From Myxococcales bacterium (lineage in GTDB: Bacteria > Myxococcota_A > Polyangia > Polyangiales > Ga0077539), in assembly GCA_016793325.1 (NCBI GenBank), contig JAEUKI010000062.1, positions 372,001 to 436,000 of the forward strand: a stretch of DNA of 64,000 nucleotides, read 5' to 3'. Within the stretch, counting starts at the first letter, position 1. Each line of letters starts with the position of its first letter. The notes beneath the pieces were generated by a model. The model worked only from the letters and a program-made list of their open reading frames with translations. It had not been told where the DNA came from and ran no database searches. Below, one piece after another: positions 47,704 to 56,775 of the stretch. The position numbers were made by a program, and so were the translations under genes.

Positions 47704-47729
47704 GCCGAACGGCCGCCGTACGGTTCGGC
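47704..47729 (+). promoter_or_regulatory. Hairpin directly upstream of glpK start
   Basis: GCCGAAC (47704-47710) pairs with GTTCGGC (47723-47729) around a 12-base loop, ending two bases before the ATG at 47732. It occupies the place of the ribosome-binding site, so it might control glycerol kinase translation. Confidence 0.35.
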
Positions 47730-47731
47730 CC

Positions 47732-49219
47732 ATGAGCGACATCATCCTCGCGTTGGATCAGGGAACGACCGGCACCACCGTCCTCGCGCTCGACGCGAAG
47801 ACCTTCGAAGTCCGCGGACGAAAGACCGTCGACGTTCCGCAGCACTTCACGGGTCCCGGACAAGTCGAGCACGATCCCGAGGAGATCTGGTCGGGCGTCG
47901 TCGTCGCGATCAACGGCGCGCTCGAGGCGACGGGGCTCGCCGACGCAAAGTCCCGCGTGCGTGCGATCGGCATCACCAATCAACGAGAGACCACGGTGCT
48001 CTGGGACCGCCGCACGGGCCGGCCCGTGTATCGCGCGATCGTGTGGCAAGACCGTCGGACCGCGCCGATCTGCCAGAAGCTCCGCGATCAGGGCGTCGAG
48101 CCGCTCGTGTTCGACAAGGCTGGGCTGCTGCTCGATCCGTACTTTTCGGGGACGAAGCTGCGGTGGCTGCTCGACAACGTGTCCGACGCGCGCGTGCGGG
48201 CGGACCGTGGTGAGCTCGCGTTCGGGACGATCGACACGTGGCTGATCCACAAGCTCTCGGGCGGCGCCGCGCACGTGACGGACGTGACGAACGCGTCGCG
48301 AACACTGTTGATGGACTTGAAGACGCTCCGCTGGGACGAGGCGCTGCTCGGGGCGTTGGGCATTCCCGATGGCGTGTTGCCGACGATCGCGGCGAGCGCA
48401 GAGGTCGTCGCGCACACCAAGGGCGTGGACGGTCTGCCCGACGGCGTTCCCATCGCGGGAATCGCAGGCGATCAGCAAGCGGCGCTCTTCGGCCAGGGGT
48501 GCTACGCGCAGGGCGACGTCAAGTGCACGTACGGCACGGGCGCGTTCGTGCTCATGAATATTGGTGCGCGACCCATCCCGTCGCGCCACCGCCTGCTCAC
48601 CACAGTCGCCTGGAAAATCCCTGGCGAAACAGCGTACGCGCTCGAGGGCAGCTCGTTCATCGCGGGCGCCGCGGTGCAGTGGCTGCGCGACGGGCTCGGG
48701 ATCATCAAGAGCGCGTCGGAGATCGAGCCGCTCGCGCGCTCGGTCGAGAGCTCGGGCGAGTGCGTGTTCGTCCCTGCGTTGACGGGCCTCGGCGCGCCGC
48801 ACTGGGCGCCGGAGGCGCGCGGGTTGATCACGGGCCTCGGACGCGACACGACGCGCGCGCACCTCGCGCGGGCCACGCTCGAAGGCATCGCGCTCTCGAT
48901 CGCGGACCTCGTCGACGCGATGGGAAAGGACGCCGGCGCCCCGGTCGCTTCGATGAAGGTCGACGGCGGCGCCTCGGCGAACGACCTGCTCATGGACATT
49001 CAGGCTGCGCTCGTCCGAGCGCGCGTCGTTCGGCCCAGAGTGGTCGAGACGACGGCGCTCGGCGCGGGGCTCCTCGCGGCGCTCGGCGCGGGATTGGTGC
49101 CGAATCTCGCGGCGCTTCCGGGGTTGCCGGTCGAACGTACGTTCGACGGGGCCGCTGTGGGTGCGGTCGAGGACCTTCGTTCGCGGTGGCGAAAGGCGAT
49201 CGAGCGCACGCTGCGGTAG
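47732..49219 (+). CDS. glpK: Glycerol kinase
   Basis: This 495-residue FGGY-family kinase makes glycerol-3-phosphate from glycerol and ATP. The N-terminal ATP-clamp (LALDQGTTGTTVLALD), GITNQRETTVLWDRRTGRPVYRAIVWQDRRT, AGIAGDQQAALFGQGC and MKVDGGASANDLLMDIQA are all typical, and length matches E. coli GlpK. The start at 47732 follows family alignment; a short in-frame extension upstream overlaps the hairpin. glpF and glpD are not adjacent. The gene is expected to be cytoplasmic and inducible by glycerol, but no regulator is visible. Confidence 0.96.
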   Translation: MSDIILALDQGTTGTTVLALDAKTFEVRGRKTVDVPQHFTGPGQVEHDPEEIWSGVVVAINGALEATGLADAKSRVRAIGITNQRETTVLWDRRTGRPVYRAIVWQDRRTAPICQKLRDQGVEPLVFDKAGLLLDPYFSGTKLRWLLDNVSDARVRADRGELAFGTIDTWLIHKLSGGAAHVTDVTNASRTLLMDLKTLRWDEALLGALGIPDGVLPTIAASAEVVAHTKGVDGLPDGVPIAGIAGDQQAALFGQGCYAQGDVKCTYGTGAFVLMNIGARPIPSRHRLLTTVAWKIPGETAYALEGSSFIAGAAVQWLRDGLGIIKSASEIEPLARSVESSGECVFVPALTGLGAPHWAPEARGLITGLGRDTTRAHLARATLEGIALSIADLVDAMGKDAGAPVASMKVDGGASANDLLMDIQAALVRARVVRPRVVETTALGAGLLAALGAGLVPNLAALPGLPVERTFDGAAVGAVEDLRSRWRKAIERTLR

Positions 49220-49307
49220 CGGTGTATCCTTCGAACTCCACGTAATTTGATGACTCGAACAACGACACGGTCCGCGCGAGCGCCCCGCCAGGCATCGCGC
49301 GGGGGCT

Positions 49308-50018
49308 GTGGGTGAAGAAGTGACCGAAGAGAAGAACGCTAGCGAATCAATCCGAAAGCTCGAGATCAGTTGGGAGGCGCTCGAAGACGCCTTCGAAAAC
49401 AACGCACCCGAGGTTCACAGCTATCTGCACCTGTCGACCGGCGAGGTCCTCCGCGTCGTCGACGGTGTGGCGGATCCCGCGATGCACCAGCGCATCGCGA
49501 GCGATCCCAACTACCAGCGCGTCGACCCGGTGTCGTCTCGCGAACAGTACCGTTGGATGGAGCGCTTCATCGCGACGGTGACCGAGCCCGACCTGCGCGG
49601 TCGACTCGTCGCCGCGATCGATGGAAAGGGCGCGTTTCGACGGTTCAAAGACGTGCTCATGGCGTACCCCGTCGAGCGCGAGCGGTGGTTCGAGTTTCGC
49701 ACCGAGCGCCTGCGGTCGTGCATGGACGCTTGGTTGCTCGCACACAAAATCGAAGCCGTCGCGCGCCCCGTGTGGAACCCTCCGACGCCCCAAGAGGGCG
49801 CCGCCGCGGTGACCGAAGAGCAAGAGACCGTGACCGCGCTTCGCAAGGCGCGCGCGGGCGTCGAGGGTCTTCGTCGTCGTCTACGAGAGGCGGCGGACAT
49901 GGTCCCTGCGCGCGAGATCGAGACCGCGATCGCGTTTCTCGAGTGGCTTCGCGAGCGTCGGATCTCGGGCGTTCCCGCGGTGGACGAAGAGCACGGAAGC
50001 TCGTCGGGCGAGCCGTGA
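49308..50018 (+). CDS. UPF0158-family protein
   Basis: The 236-residue protein matches the UPF0158 family. The first 130 residues show the family's compact helical fold (SWEALEDAFENNAPEVHSYLHLSTGEVL, RFIATVTEPDLRGRLVAAIDGKGAFRRFKDVL, ERERWFEFRTERL). A helical tail follows. Function is unknown; the family contains small soluble proteins. Start is GTG. Its stop overlaps the next gene's ATG (TGATG), suggesting co-translation with the secreted SurA-N-like protein. Confidence 0.8.
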   Translation: MGEEVTEEKNASESIRKLEISWEALEDAFENNAPEVHSYLHLSTGEVLRVVDGVADPAMHQRIASDPNYQRVDPVSSREQYRWMERFIATVTEPDLRGRLVAAIDGKGAFRRFKDVLMAYPVERERWFEFRTERLRSCMDAWLLAHKIEAVARPVWNPPTPQEGAAAVTEEQETVTALRKARAGVEGLRRRLREAADMVPAREIETAIAFLEWLRERRISGVPAVDEEHGSSSGEP

Positions 50019-50746
50019 TGTCCGCGCGCTCGTCGGGGATCGCGCTCGTGATCGCCGCGCTCGTCGCGGTGTTCGCGCGCCCCGCGAGCGCGCAGCCGCA
50101 GGTGACCGAGCCTCCGCGGAGCAGCCTTCCGCGCGGCGAGCGACCGGTGGACGAGGTGGCCGCCTCGATCGAAATCGACGGCGACGACGGCCCGCCCGTG
50201 TTCGTGTACGCGAGCGAGCTGCGCGTCGCGGTCCGATCGATCCTCGCGAGCTCGGGTTATCCGGGCGCGCTCGACGCGACGGTGCACGAGAGCGTCACCG
50301 GGTCGATCCTCAACGATCTGCTCGGAGAAAAGCTGCTCGAACGCGAGTCTCGCCGCTCGGACGACCCCGTTCCCAACCCGAGCGACGTGCTCGCGGGCGT
50401 CGAGCGGTTCTTCTCGCAGCTCGGCGGAAACACGCCGGCAGATTTTCTACGTGCGACCGGCGCCGGCCGCGCCACGGTCGAAGCCGCGGTGCGACGGAGG
50501 CTCGCGGTGAGCTTCTATCTCCGAGCGCATCAATCGCGGCTGCTCGAGCCGTCGGACGCCGAGGTGAGGGCGGCGTTCGACTCTGGAAGGTTCGCTCCGT
50601 ACCGCAGCGAAGCGACGCGGTTCGCGCAGGTGCGCGACGAAATTCGCGAGCGATTGGCGGCCGCGGCGATGCCGCGCGCAGTTCGGTCGATTGTGCGCGC
50701 GATGGGCGGTAGGGTGCGCATTCGGCGTTGGCCGCTGCGGCTGTAG
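50018..50746 (+). CDS. Secreted SurA-N-domain-like protein
   Basis: This 242-residue protein has a signal peptide (VIAALVAVFARPASAQ) and a helical domain that looks like the N-terminal chaperone domain of SurA/PrsA foldases: VFVYASELRVAVRSILASSGYP, SILNDLLGEKLLERESRR, SDAEVRAAFDSGRFAPYRSE and ATRFAQVRDEIRERLAAA. The parvulin PPIase domain is absent, so if it is a chaperone it works by binding only. It overlaps the UPF0158 gene by one base. Periplasmic outer-membrane-protein folding is a fair guess. Confidence 0.65.
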   Translation: MSARSSGIALVIAALVAVFARPASAQPQVTEPPRSSLPRGERPVDEVAASIEIDGDDGPPVFVYASELRVAVRSILASSGYPGALDATVHESVTGSILNDLLGEKLLERESRRSDDPVPNPSDVLAGVERFFSQLGGNTPADFLRATGAGRATVEAAVRRRLAVSFYLRAHQSRLLEPSDAEVRAAFDSGRFAPYRSEATRFAQVRDEIRERLAAAAMPRAVRSIVRAMGGRVRIRRWPLRL

Positions 50747-50798
50747 CAGCGCGCGACGCTGGCACCTCACGGAAGCAAAGAAAACAGCGGGAGCGACG

Positions 50799-51824
50799 AT
50801 GTCCCACGGCGGTGGCGGAGATTCATTGAAGGTCGTGATGGCGGCGCTCGCGGGCAACCTCGCGATCGCGGTCCTCAAGTTTGTCGCGGCGTACTTCAGC
50901 AAGAGCGCCGCGATGCTCGCCGAAGCAGTGCACTCGGTTTCTGACACAGGAAATCAAGCGCTCTTGATCGTCGGCATGCGCCTCGCGATGCGACCGGCGG
51001 ACGAGCGGCACCCCTTCGGCCGCTCGGGCGAGCAGTACTTCTGGCCCTTCATCGTGAGCCTCTTGCTCTTCGCCGTCGGCGGCGCGTTCGCGATCTACGA
51101 GGGAATTCACAAGATCCACGACCCGGGCCAAGAGGCGACGACGCGGCAGCTCCTCTGGGCCTACGTCGTGCTCGGCGGCAGCGTCGTGTTCGAGAGCATG
51201 TCGTTCAGCGTCGCGTTCAAAGAATTTCGCGCGATGCGGCAGGGGCGCACGTATCGCGAGGTGCTCACGGACGCGAAGGACGTGACCGTCCCGCTGGTGT
51301 TGATGGAGGACACCGCGGCGCTCGCGGGGCTCGTCGTGGCGCTCGGCGGCGTGCTCTTCTCGCAGATCTTTCACGCGCCGTGGATCGACGGCGCGGCGAG
51401 CGTGATCATCGGCGCGATCTTGTGCTCCGTGGCGGTGTTTCTCGCGTTCGAGACGCACGGGTTGCTCATCGGCGAAGGCGCGACCAAGGCCGATCGCGAT
51501 CGCGCCGAGCGGCTCGTTCGAGCGAGTCCTCACGTCGACGACGTGCTCGAGGTCCTGACGCTCCACATCGGGCCCAACGACGTGATCCTCGCGCTCAAAG
51601 TAGCGTTCTCGAAGGGCCTCACCGTGGACGAGCTCGAAGAGGCCATCAACGAAATCGAGCGTCGCGTCCGCGGCGAGATGCCCCACATGCGACGGATCTT
51701 CGTCGAGCCCGACTCGAAGGGAGGCTTCACCGAAGGGGTCTCGCGCGAGGAGGCCGAAGCGGCAGAGAAGAAGAAGAGCAAGGACGCCCACGCGGACGAC
51801 AAGGGCGCGGCGGCCCCGTCGTGA
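50799..51824 (+). CDS. Cation diffusion facilitator (zinc-type) transporter
   Basis: The 341-residue protein is a CDF antiporter with six helices. Metal-site motifs are AEAVHSVSDTGNQ (HSxxD) in helix 2 and MEDTAALAGLVVA in helix 5, where the first ligand is Glu rather than the usual His, as in SLC30A9-like members. RHPFGRSGEQYFWPFIVSL is the intervening loop. The cytoplasmic C-terminal domain follows. It exports zinc, iron or cobalt. GGGAG lies five bases before ATG 50799. The C-terminal tail is Lys/Glu/Ala-rich. It overlaps rimI by four bases. Confidence 0.92.
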   Translation: MSHGGGGDSLKVVMAALAGNLAIAVLKFVAAYFSKSAAMLAEAVHSVSDTGNQALLIVGMRLAMRPADERHPFGRSGEQYFWPFIVSLLLFAVGGAFAIYEGIHKIHDPGQEATTRQLLWAYVVLGGSVVFESMSFSVAFKEFRAMRQGRTYREVLTDAKDVTVPLVLMEDTAALAGLVVALGGVLFSQIFHAPWIDGAASVIIGAILCSVAVFLAFETHGLLIGEGATKADRDRAERLVRASPHVDDVLEVLTLHIGPNDVILALKVAFSKGLTVDELEEAINEIERRVRGEMPHMRRIFVEPDSKGGFTEGVSREEAEAAEKKKSKDAHADDKGAAAPS

Positions 51825-52264
51825 GCGACGCGCGCGCGATTCGCCCAGCGACCCGCGACGACCTCGACGCGCTCGCGCGGATCGAGTCCGAGCACCTGTC
51901 GGGGACATGGTCGCGCGACGCGCTCGCGGACGAGCTCGAGAAGACGTTCGCGCGGCTGCGCGTCGCCACGGAGGCGGACGTCGTGTGCGCCTTCGTGCAC
52001 GGATGGCTGGTCGCGGACGAGCTGCACGTTCTCAACGTCGCGACGCACCCCGCGTGGCGTCGTCGCGGCGTGGCCAAGGCGCTGCTCGAGGCGTTCTTCA
52101 TCGAAGCGCGCGCGTCGGGCTCGGTGAAGGCGCTGCTCGAAGTTCGCGTGTCCAACGGCGCGGCGATCGGGCTCTACAAGTCGTTTGGCTTCGTCGAGGA
52201 CGCGATCCGCGCTCGGTACTACTCGGACGGCGAAGACGCGCTGCTCATGAGCGCCGCGCTCTGA
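51821..52264 (+). CDS. rimI: Ribosomal-protein-alanine N-acetyltransferase
   Basis: This 147-residue GNAT acetyltransferase should acetylate the N-terminal alanine of ribosomal protein S18. GNAT features are VADELHVLNVATHPAWRRRGVAKALLEA (acetyl-CoA pyrophosphate loop RRRGVA), LEVRVSNGAAIGLYKSFGF and ARYYSDGEDALLM, which match RimI. GTG at 51821 overlaps the CDF stop (GTGA), so translation is coupled. RimI normally neighbours tsaB/tsaD; those genes are not here. Confidence 0.88.
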   Translation: MSDARAIRPATRDDLDALARIESEHLSGTWSRDALADELEKTFARLRVATEADVVCAFVHGWLVADELHVLNVATHPAWRRRGVAKALLEAFFIEARASGSVKALLEVRVSNGAAIGLYKSFGFVEDAIRARYYSDGEDALLMSAAL

Positions 52265-52275
52265 CCCGCACGCGC

Positions 52276-52695
52276 TCAGCGCAACGCGAACACGTGCAAC
52301 CGACCGCCGGACACCCGCACGCTCGAGGGAACGCGATACGCCACTTCGACCGCGCGCACCGAGCGATAGTTTCCCGGCAACGGGAGCGGGTCCGAGCACT
52401 GACCCGCGTCGAGCGCGACGGGCTCGGTGAAGTCGACGAAGTCGTCTTGCGTGTACACGACGCGCACGCGCTCGACCAAGATCGCGTGCCCCGTCGCTTG
52501 CAGCGCGATCGCACGAAATCGCCGGTCGTACTCGCTGACGCGCACGTTGAGCGCGCGACGATCCGCGCGCACCTCCCGCGATTCGACCTCGAAATACCCA
52601 GGCGGAACGGCGCGCGCCGTCGCGCAACCGACCAGCGCCATCGCGACCGAGGCGACGAAACACCGACGATGGTTGAGCGCTAAACCGCCACTCAT
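52276..52695 (-). CDS. Small lipoprotein of unknown function
   Basis: A 139-residue protein with a lipoprotein signal (FVASVAMALVGCA, lipobox LVGC) and a beta-rich domain (GYFEVESREVRADRRALNVRVSEY, IALQATGHAILVERVRVVY, VPSSVRVSGGRLHVFAL). I do not recognise it. The start codon lies next to an inverted repeat at 52682-52734. Convergent with rimI. Confidence 0.65.
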   Translation of the reverse strand: MSGGLALNHRRCFVASVAMALVGCATARAVPPGYFEVESREVRADRRALNVRVSEYDRRFRAIALQATGHAILVERVRVVYTQDDFVDFTEPVALDAGQCSDPLPLPGNYRSVRAVEVAYRVPSSVRVSGGRLHVFALR

Positions 52696-52734
52696 TCGAT
52701 CGCCGCACTTTCAACGATTGATTCGTGGCGGTTT
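52682..52734. promoter_or_regulatory. Inverted repeat across the lipoprotein start
   Basis: AAACCGCCAC (52682-52691) and GTGGCGGTTT (52725-52734) are perfect inverted copies, 33 bases apart, and span the start of the lipoprotein gene. They may fold in its mRNA leader or be a regulator site. Confidence 0.4.
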
Positions 52735-52916
52735 GCCTTGATTTCAACCACGCCGACGCTTGCCTCATTTCTACGACGTTCAATTGGGGCGTGGTTTAGC
52801 GACATCCGAGCGCACGAGTGTGCCGCGGATGTCGCGAGAAGAGAACGCTCGTCGCGCGCGCGACGCTCGGTCACATGTTTGGCGGCGATGTGTGCGGCTT
52901 GCTACGGTGCTCTTCG

Positions 52917-54350
52917 ATGGTGCGTTCGAGAGATGTTGCGGCGCAGCGCGACGATGCCCCCGAGGGACGCGGTGGCGGAGGCGCTCGCGCGGCATCGAAC
53001 GAGCGCGCGCCGGTGCCGCCGTTGTCGCTTCCACCGCCGCCGCCGCCGCCGCCGGTGGACGGGCCGTGGCGCTCGTACAAAGAGAAGGTCGCGTCGCTCG
53101 CTGACAAAGTGAACGAAGCGCAGCGGCCGATCCGCATCTTGAACGCGCTCAAGTGGGAGCCGGGGGTGTGGGAAGCGTTTCGCAAATCGCGCTTTCGCGA
53201 GATGCCCAAGGCGGACGCCGACTCGTACGCGCGCGTCGATCTCGGCTTCGACCCGCGCGGCCGCATGAGCGAGTTTCAAGAGCTCGCGGAACAAGCGCGG
53301 CGCGACCTCGGCGCGGACGACGCGATCGGGCGCATCCTGCGCGCGACGTGCCTCGAGTATCGCGACGTGTGCAAGATGCTCCTCGCGCGAGGGACGCCCG
53401 AGTTCTACGCGCTGTCTCGAAGGCTCTACGGCTCGCCGAAGGACACGTTTCCCGACGGAACGACGCAGGTCCGCGAGATCTCGATGACGCTCTACGGGTT
53501 GCTCAACAACCTGTCGGACGACGCGCTCGGCCCGTTGCAAGAGCGCTCGCTCGACGGCGCGAAGGTCGTCGAGATCCTGAGCGAGCGCTTCAAGAGCTAT
53601 TTCGGCGAGGCCGCGGTCAACGTCACGCTCGACGACGGGATCGTCGCCGACGCCGCCGCGGGGAGCGACTACGTGAAGGTCCGCGACGGCGCGACATTCT
53701 CGCCGCGCGACGTCGACATCTTGGAGGTGCACGAGGGCTGGGTCCACGTCGCGACGTCGCTCAACGGCGCGGCGCAACACGTGGCCCGCTGGCTCGCGAA
53801 GGGCCCTCCGCGCACGACGCCGGTGCAAGAGGGCCTCGCCGCGCTGATGGAGGTCGTGACGTTTCGCTCGAATCCGCGGCGCGCGCGCCGGCTCAACGAG
53901 CGCGTGCTCGCCGTGGACAAAGCCGAGGACGGCGCGAGCTTCCTCGACGTGTTCGAGTGGTACCGCACCGAGGGCTACGAAGAAGAAGAGTGCTTCGGCG
54001 CGGCGCGGCGCGTGTTTCGAGGCGCTCCGCTCGAGGGCGGCGGCGCGTTCACCAAGGACATCACGTACACCAAGGGCTTGGTGTCCAACTACCACTTTAT
54101 TCGCACGGCGATCCGCGCGGCGCGACCCGAGCTCGCGCGGTTTCTGTTCGTGGGCAAGATCGCGCACGAAGACGTGCCAGTGCTGTACGAGCGCGTGGCC
54201 GATGGCGTCGTGAGACCGCCGAAGTTTCTCCCGCCGCTCTTCAGCGACCTCAACGGACTCGCGATCTGGATGGCGTACTCGGGCTTCTTTTCGCGCATGG
54301 GCTCGCAGGCGATCGAGGAGTACTACGAGCGCATGTTCAAGATGCTCTGA
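52917..54350 (+). CDS. DUF1704 / MATCAP-like zinc metallopeptidase
   Basis: This 477-residue protein has a Pro-rich leader (about 30-48, PPPPPPPP) and then the DUF1704 domain. HExxxH is at 272-277 (VHEGWVH) and the QEGLA signature at 304-308 (VQEGLAALMEV). Long helices carry the rest (EFQELAEQARRDLGADDAIGRI, LYGLLNNLSDDALGPLQER). The family's human members MATCAP1/2 are tubulin tyrosine carboxypeptidases, so a peptidase that trims an unknown protein end is likely. The name flavohemoglobin expression-modulating QEGLA protein also exists. No signal is present. ATG at 52917 was preferred to one 42 bases upstream. Confidence 0.85.
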   Translation: MVRSRDVAAQRDDAPEGRGGGGARAASNERAPVPPLSLPPPPPPPPVDGPWRSYKEKVASLADKVNEAQRPIRILNALKWEPGVWEAFRKSRFREMPKADADSYARVDLGFDPRGRMSEFQELAEQARRDLGADDAIGRILRATCLEYRDVCKMLLARGTPEFYALSRRLYGSPKDTFPDGTTQVREISMTLYGLLNNLSDDALGPLQERSLDGAKVVEILSERFKSYFGEAAVNVTLDDGIVADAAAGSDYVKVRDGATFSPRDVDILEVHEGWVHVATSLNGAAQHVARWLAKGPPRTTPVQEGLAALMEVVTFRSNPRRARRLNERVLAVDKAEDGASFLDVFEWYRTEGYEEEECFGAARRVFRGAPLEGGGAFTKDITYTKGLVSNYHFIRTAIRAARPELARFLFVGKIAHEDVPVLYERVADGVVRPPKFLPPLFSDLNGLAIWMAYSGFFSRMGSQAIEEYYERMFKML

Positions 54351-54435
54351 GCGGCAGAGGCCGTGGGCGCGCGGGTGGGCAAGCGAACGAAGCGCGCCCT
54401 CCATCGTTGGCATAGTCGATGCGACTGGCGACGTC

Positions 54436-55770
54436 ATGTCGCAGACAAGTTCGCTCGGAGTCGCTCGTTCGATCGCAGCCGTTTCGCTGGTTGCCGCGGT
54501 TGCATCGTCGATTGCGTTCTGTGTGCCAAGTGGCTCACCGGCGCCCACCGTCGAGACACGGCGGTCATCCGTCGCGCGAGAGGGCGCGGACGCCACGGAC
54601 GTGGCGACGTTGCATTCGGACAACGCCTCGTTTGCGTTCGCGCTGCATCGAGACGCAGTCGCCGCAGGCGCGAACAGCGCGCTGTCGCCGTACAGCATCG
54701 CGGTCGCGCTCGCGATGACGCGCGCGGGGGCGCGAAACAACACGGCTGCAGAGATCGACGCTGCGCTTCGGTTCTCGCTTCGCGACGACGCCCTTCACCG
54801 TGCGTTCAACGCGACAGACCTCGCGCTCGCTTCGCGCGAGGCGCAGGCACGGAGCGCCGCGCCACGAGCGGCGATGGGGATGGCCGAAGCTCCGTTGCAG
54901 CTGCGTGTCGTCAACGCGCTGTGGGCGGAGCGGACGTTGCCGCTCGAGTCGGCGTACCTCGACACGCTGAGCAGGTACTACGGCGCAGGCGTGAACGTCG
55001 TGGACTTCCGACGCCAACCCGAGGACTCGCGGCGCACCATCAACGCGTGGGTCGCCAGTCAAACGATGGACAAGATCGCCGAACTCATTCCGGGCGGCCT
55101 GATCGACAACGGGACGATGATCGTGCTCACCAACGCCGTGTACTTGAACGCGCGTTGGCAGTTTCCGTTCGAATCTCGCTTCACTGGCAGCGCTCGGTTC
55201 ACGCTGGCGAACGGAACGACGACGAGCGCGTCGATGATGCATCCGCTCGCGCCCGTGCGCGTGCCGTTTGCGAGATTGGACGGACATACGGCGGTCGAGC
55301 TTCCGTACGTCGGCGCGCAGATCGCGATGCTCGTCGTGGTTCCCGATCAGGGGCAGTTCGACGCGTTCGAGCGACGCTTCGATGCCTCGCAGTACGCCGA
55401 CACGGTGCGTGCGTTGACCGAGCGCGCGGTGCGGATCTCGCTTCCGAAGTTCTCAGTGCGCTCGCCGCTTCGACTCGATGAATCGTTGATTCGCCTCGGG
55501 ATGCGCGAAGCGTTTACTCCAGCCGCTGACCTCACGGGCATCAGCCGCGAGCGCATGCAGGTCACAGCGGTCGTGCACGAAGCGAAGATCGACGTCGCCG
55601 AGGCGGGAACCGAAGCCGCCGCCGCCACTGCCGTCATCGCGGGCGATGCCAGCGTGGCGGTCAGCCAAGAAGAGCTCTTGGTGGACAGGCCGTTCTACTG
55701 GTTCATCCGCGATCGACAGACCGGGGCGACGTTGTTCATGGGGCGCGTGCTGGACCCGAACGCGCGGTGA
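54436..55770 (+). CDS. Secreted serpin
   Basis: The 444-residue protein has an N-terminal signal (LVAAVASSIAFC) and the full serpin fold: NSALSPYSIAVALAMTRAGARNNTAAEI, IVLTNAVYLNARWQFPF, ISLPKFSVRS, VVHEAKIDVAEAGTEA and RPFYWFIRDRQTGATLFMGRV. The reactive-loop hinge EAGTEAAAATA (from residue 389) has the small residues of an inhibitory serpin, and counting gives an Ala-Ser scissile bond near 405-406, which would suit an elastase-like target. The loop is about three residues longer than alpha-1-antitrypsin on the prime side. Perhaps it protects the cell from proteases it or prey releases. SIAFC could be a lipobox. Confidence 0.92.
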   Translation: MSQTSSLGVARSIAAVSLVAAVASSIAFCVPSGSPAPTVETRRSSVAREGADATDVATLHSDNASFAFALHRDAVAAGANSALSPYSIAVALAMTRAGARNNTAAEIDAALRFSLRDDALHRAFNATDLALASREAQARSAAPRAAMGMAEAPLQLRVVNALWAERTLPLESAYLDTLSRYYGAGVNVVDFRRQPEDSRRTINAWVASQTMDKIAELIPGGLIDNGTMIVLTNAVYLNARWQFPFESRFTGSARFTLANGTTTSASMMHPLAPVRVPFARLDGHTAVELPYVGAQIAMLVVVPDQGQFDAFERRFDASQYADTVRALTERAVRISLPKFSVRSPLRLDESLIRLGMREAFTPAADLTGISRERMQVTAVVHEAKIDVAEAGTEAAAATAVIAGDASVAVSQEELLVDRPFYWFIRDRQTGATLFMGRVLDPNAR

Positions 55771-55795
55771 TCGTTCGCGCTGAGGGCGATGGCGT

Positions 55796-56389
55796 TCAAC
55801 GCTCTGCGGCGCGCGCTTCTTTGACCGACGGGCGCTCGACGACGCGCGCGACGAAGGCCGCGCAGTTCTTGTGCTCCGCGAGGTCGATCTTGACCCACTT
55901 GGTCCAGCTCAGGATCACGAAGAGGTACGCGTCGATCGCGCTGAAGTGATCGCCGACGAGCCACTCGCGGCCTTCGAGCGCGCGTTCAACGGTGGCGATG
56001 TGCTTCTGCGCGTTGGCGAGCGCCTTCGGTCGGCCCGCGTCGTCTGTGTGAAACAGCGCGCCGATTCCCTTGTGGAGCTCCGAGTTGATGAACCCGAGCC
56101 ACTCGAGCCAGCGATAGTGCTCCATCGTCCCCGCGGCGGGAGCGAGGTTGGCGCTCGGGTGCTTGTCGACGATGTACTGGAGGATCGCGGAGACTTCGCT
56201 CAGGCGCTCGCCCGAGTCGAACTCGAGGACGGGGACGTATCCCTTGGGGTTGATCGCGAGAAAGTCGCTTCCGTCCGAGAGCTTCTTCGAGCGCAGGTCG
56301 ACCTTGGCGATCTCGAAGGTCGCGCCTGCTTCGCGCAGACAGATGTGTGGGGCCTGCGAGCAGGCGCCGATCGCGAGATAGAGCTTCAT
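55796..56389 (-). CDS. Beta-class glutathione S-transferase
   Basis: This 197-residue enzyme has the thioredoxin-like N-terminus MKLYLAIGACSQAPH with the catalytic Cys10 of beta-class transferases, NPKGYVPVLEF (cis-Pro) and SEVSAILQYI. The helical C-domain has ELHKGIGALF (His106) and WLVGDHFSAIDAYLF. It conjugates glutathione or keeps it in disulfides with electrophiles. Family length matches. It converges on the serpin gene and is followed by a three-helix membrane protein gene on the same strand. Confidence 0.94.
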   Translation of the reverse strand: MKLYLAIGACSQAPHICLREAGATFEIAKVDLRSKKLSDGSDFLAINPKGYVPVLEFDSGERLSEVSAILQYIVDKHPSANLAPAAGTMEHYRWLEWLGFINSELHKGIGALFHTDDAGRPKALANAQKHIATVERALEGREWLVGDHFSAIDAYLFVILSWTKWVKIDLAEHKNCAAFVARVVERPSVKEARAAER

Positions 56390-56442
56390 CGTGACGTGAC
56401 CTCGTTTGCGTTGCTGTGTGAGAGCCGTCTGCCCATGGAGCG

Positions 56443-56775
56443 CTACCGCGCGATCGAGAGCAGGACCCAGGCGATCGTGAGCAGCGTGATGCCTGCCGCG
56501 ACGCCGAGCGCTTTGTACCAGCGCTCGCCGCGCCGCGCTCCGAGTTGGTGACCGCTGATCGCGCCGAGCAAGAAGCACGCGGGGACCACGACGCTCGCGA
56601 GCTTCGTGGCCACCGCCGTCGCGTCCGCGCGGCCCTTCAACGCCACCGTCTCGAGCGCGTACAGCGCGAAGAACCCCACGCCCAAGCCGATCGACGCGCC
56701 GACGATCCAGCCGAAGCGGGCGCCCCACGCAGCGCGGTCGATGGGGGCGGATTCGTGCGTCGGGTCGTCGGCCAT
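56443..56775 (-). CDS. Small three-helix membrane protein
   Basis: A 110-residue protein with hydrophobic helices at about 20-45 (FGWIVGASIGLGVGFFALYA), 60-78 (LASVVVPACFLLGAISG) and 87-107 (ALGVAAGITLLTIAWVLLSI). The N-terminus is Asp-rich. No family recognised. It lies 54 bases upstream of the glutathione transferase gene on the same strand and is divergent from icd. Confidence 0.6.
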   Translation of the reverse strand: MADDPTHESAPIDRAAWGARFGWIVGASIGLGVGFFALYALETVALKGRADATAVATKLASVVVPACFLLGAISGHQLGARRGERWYKALGVAAGITLLTIAWVLLSIAR

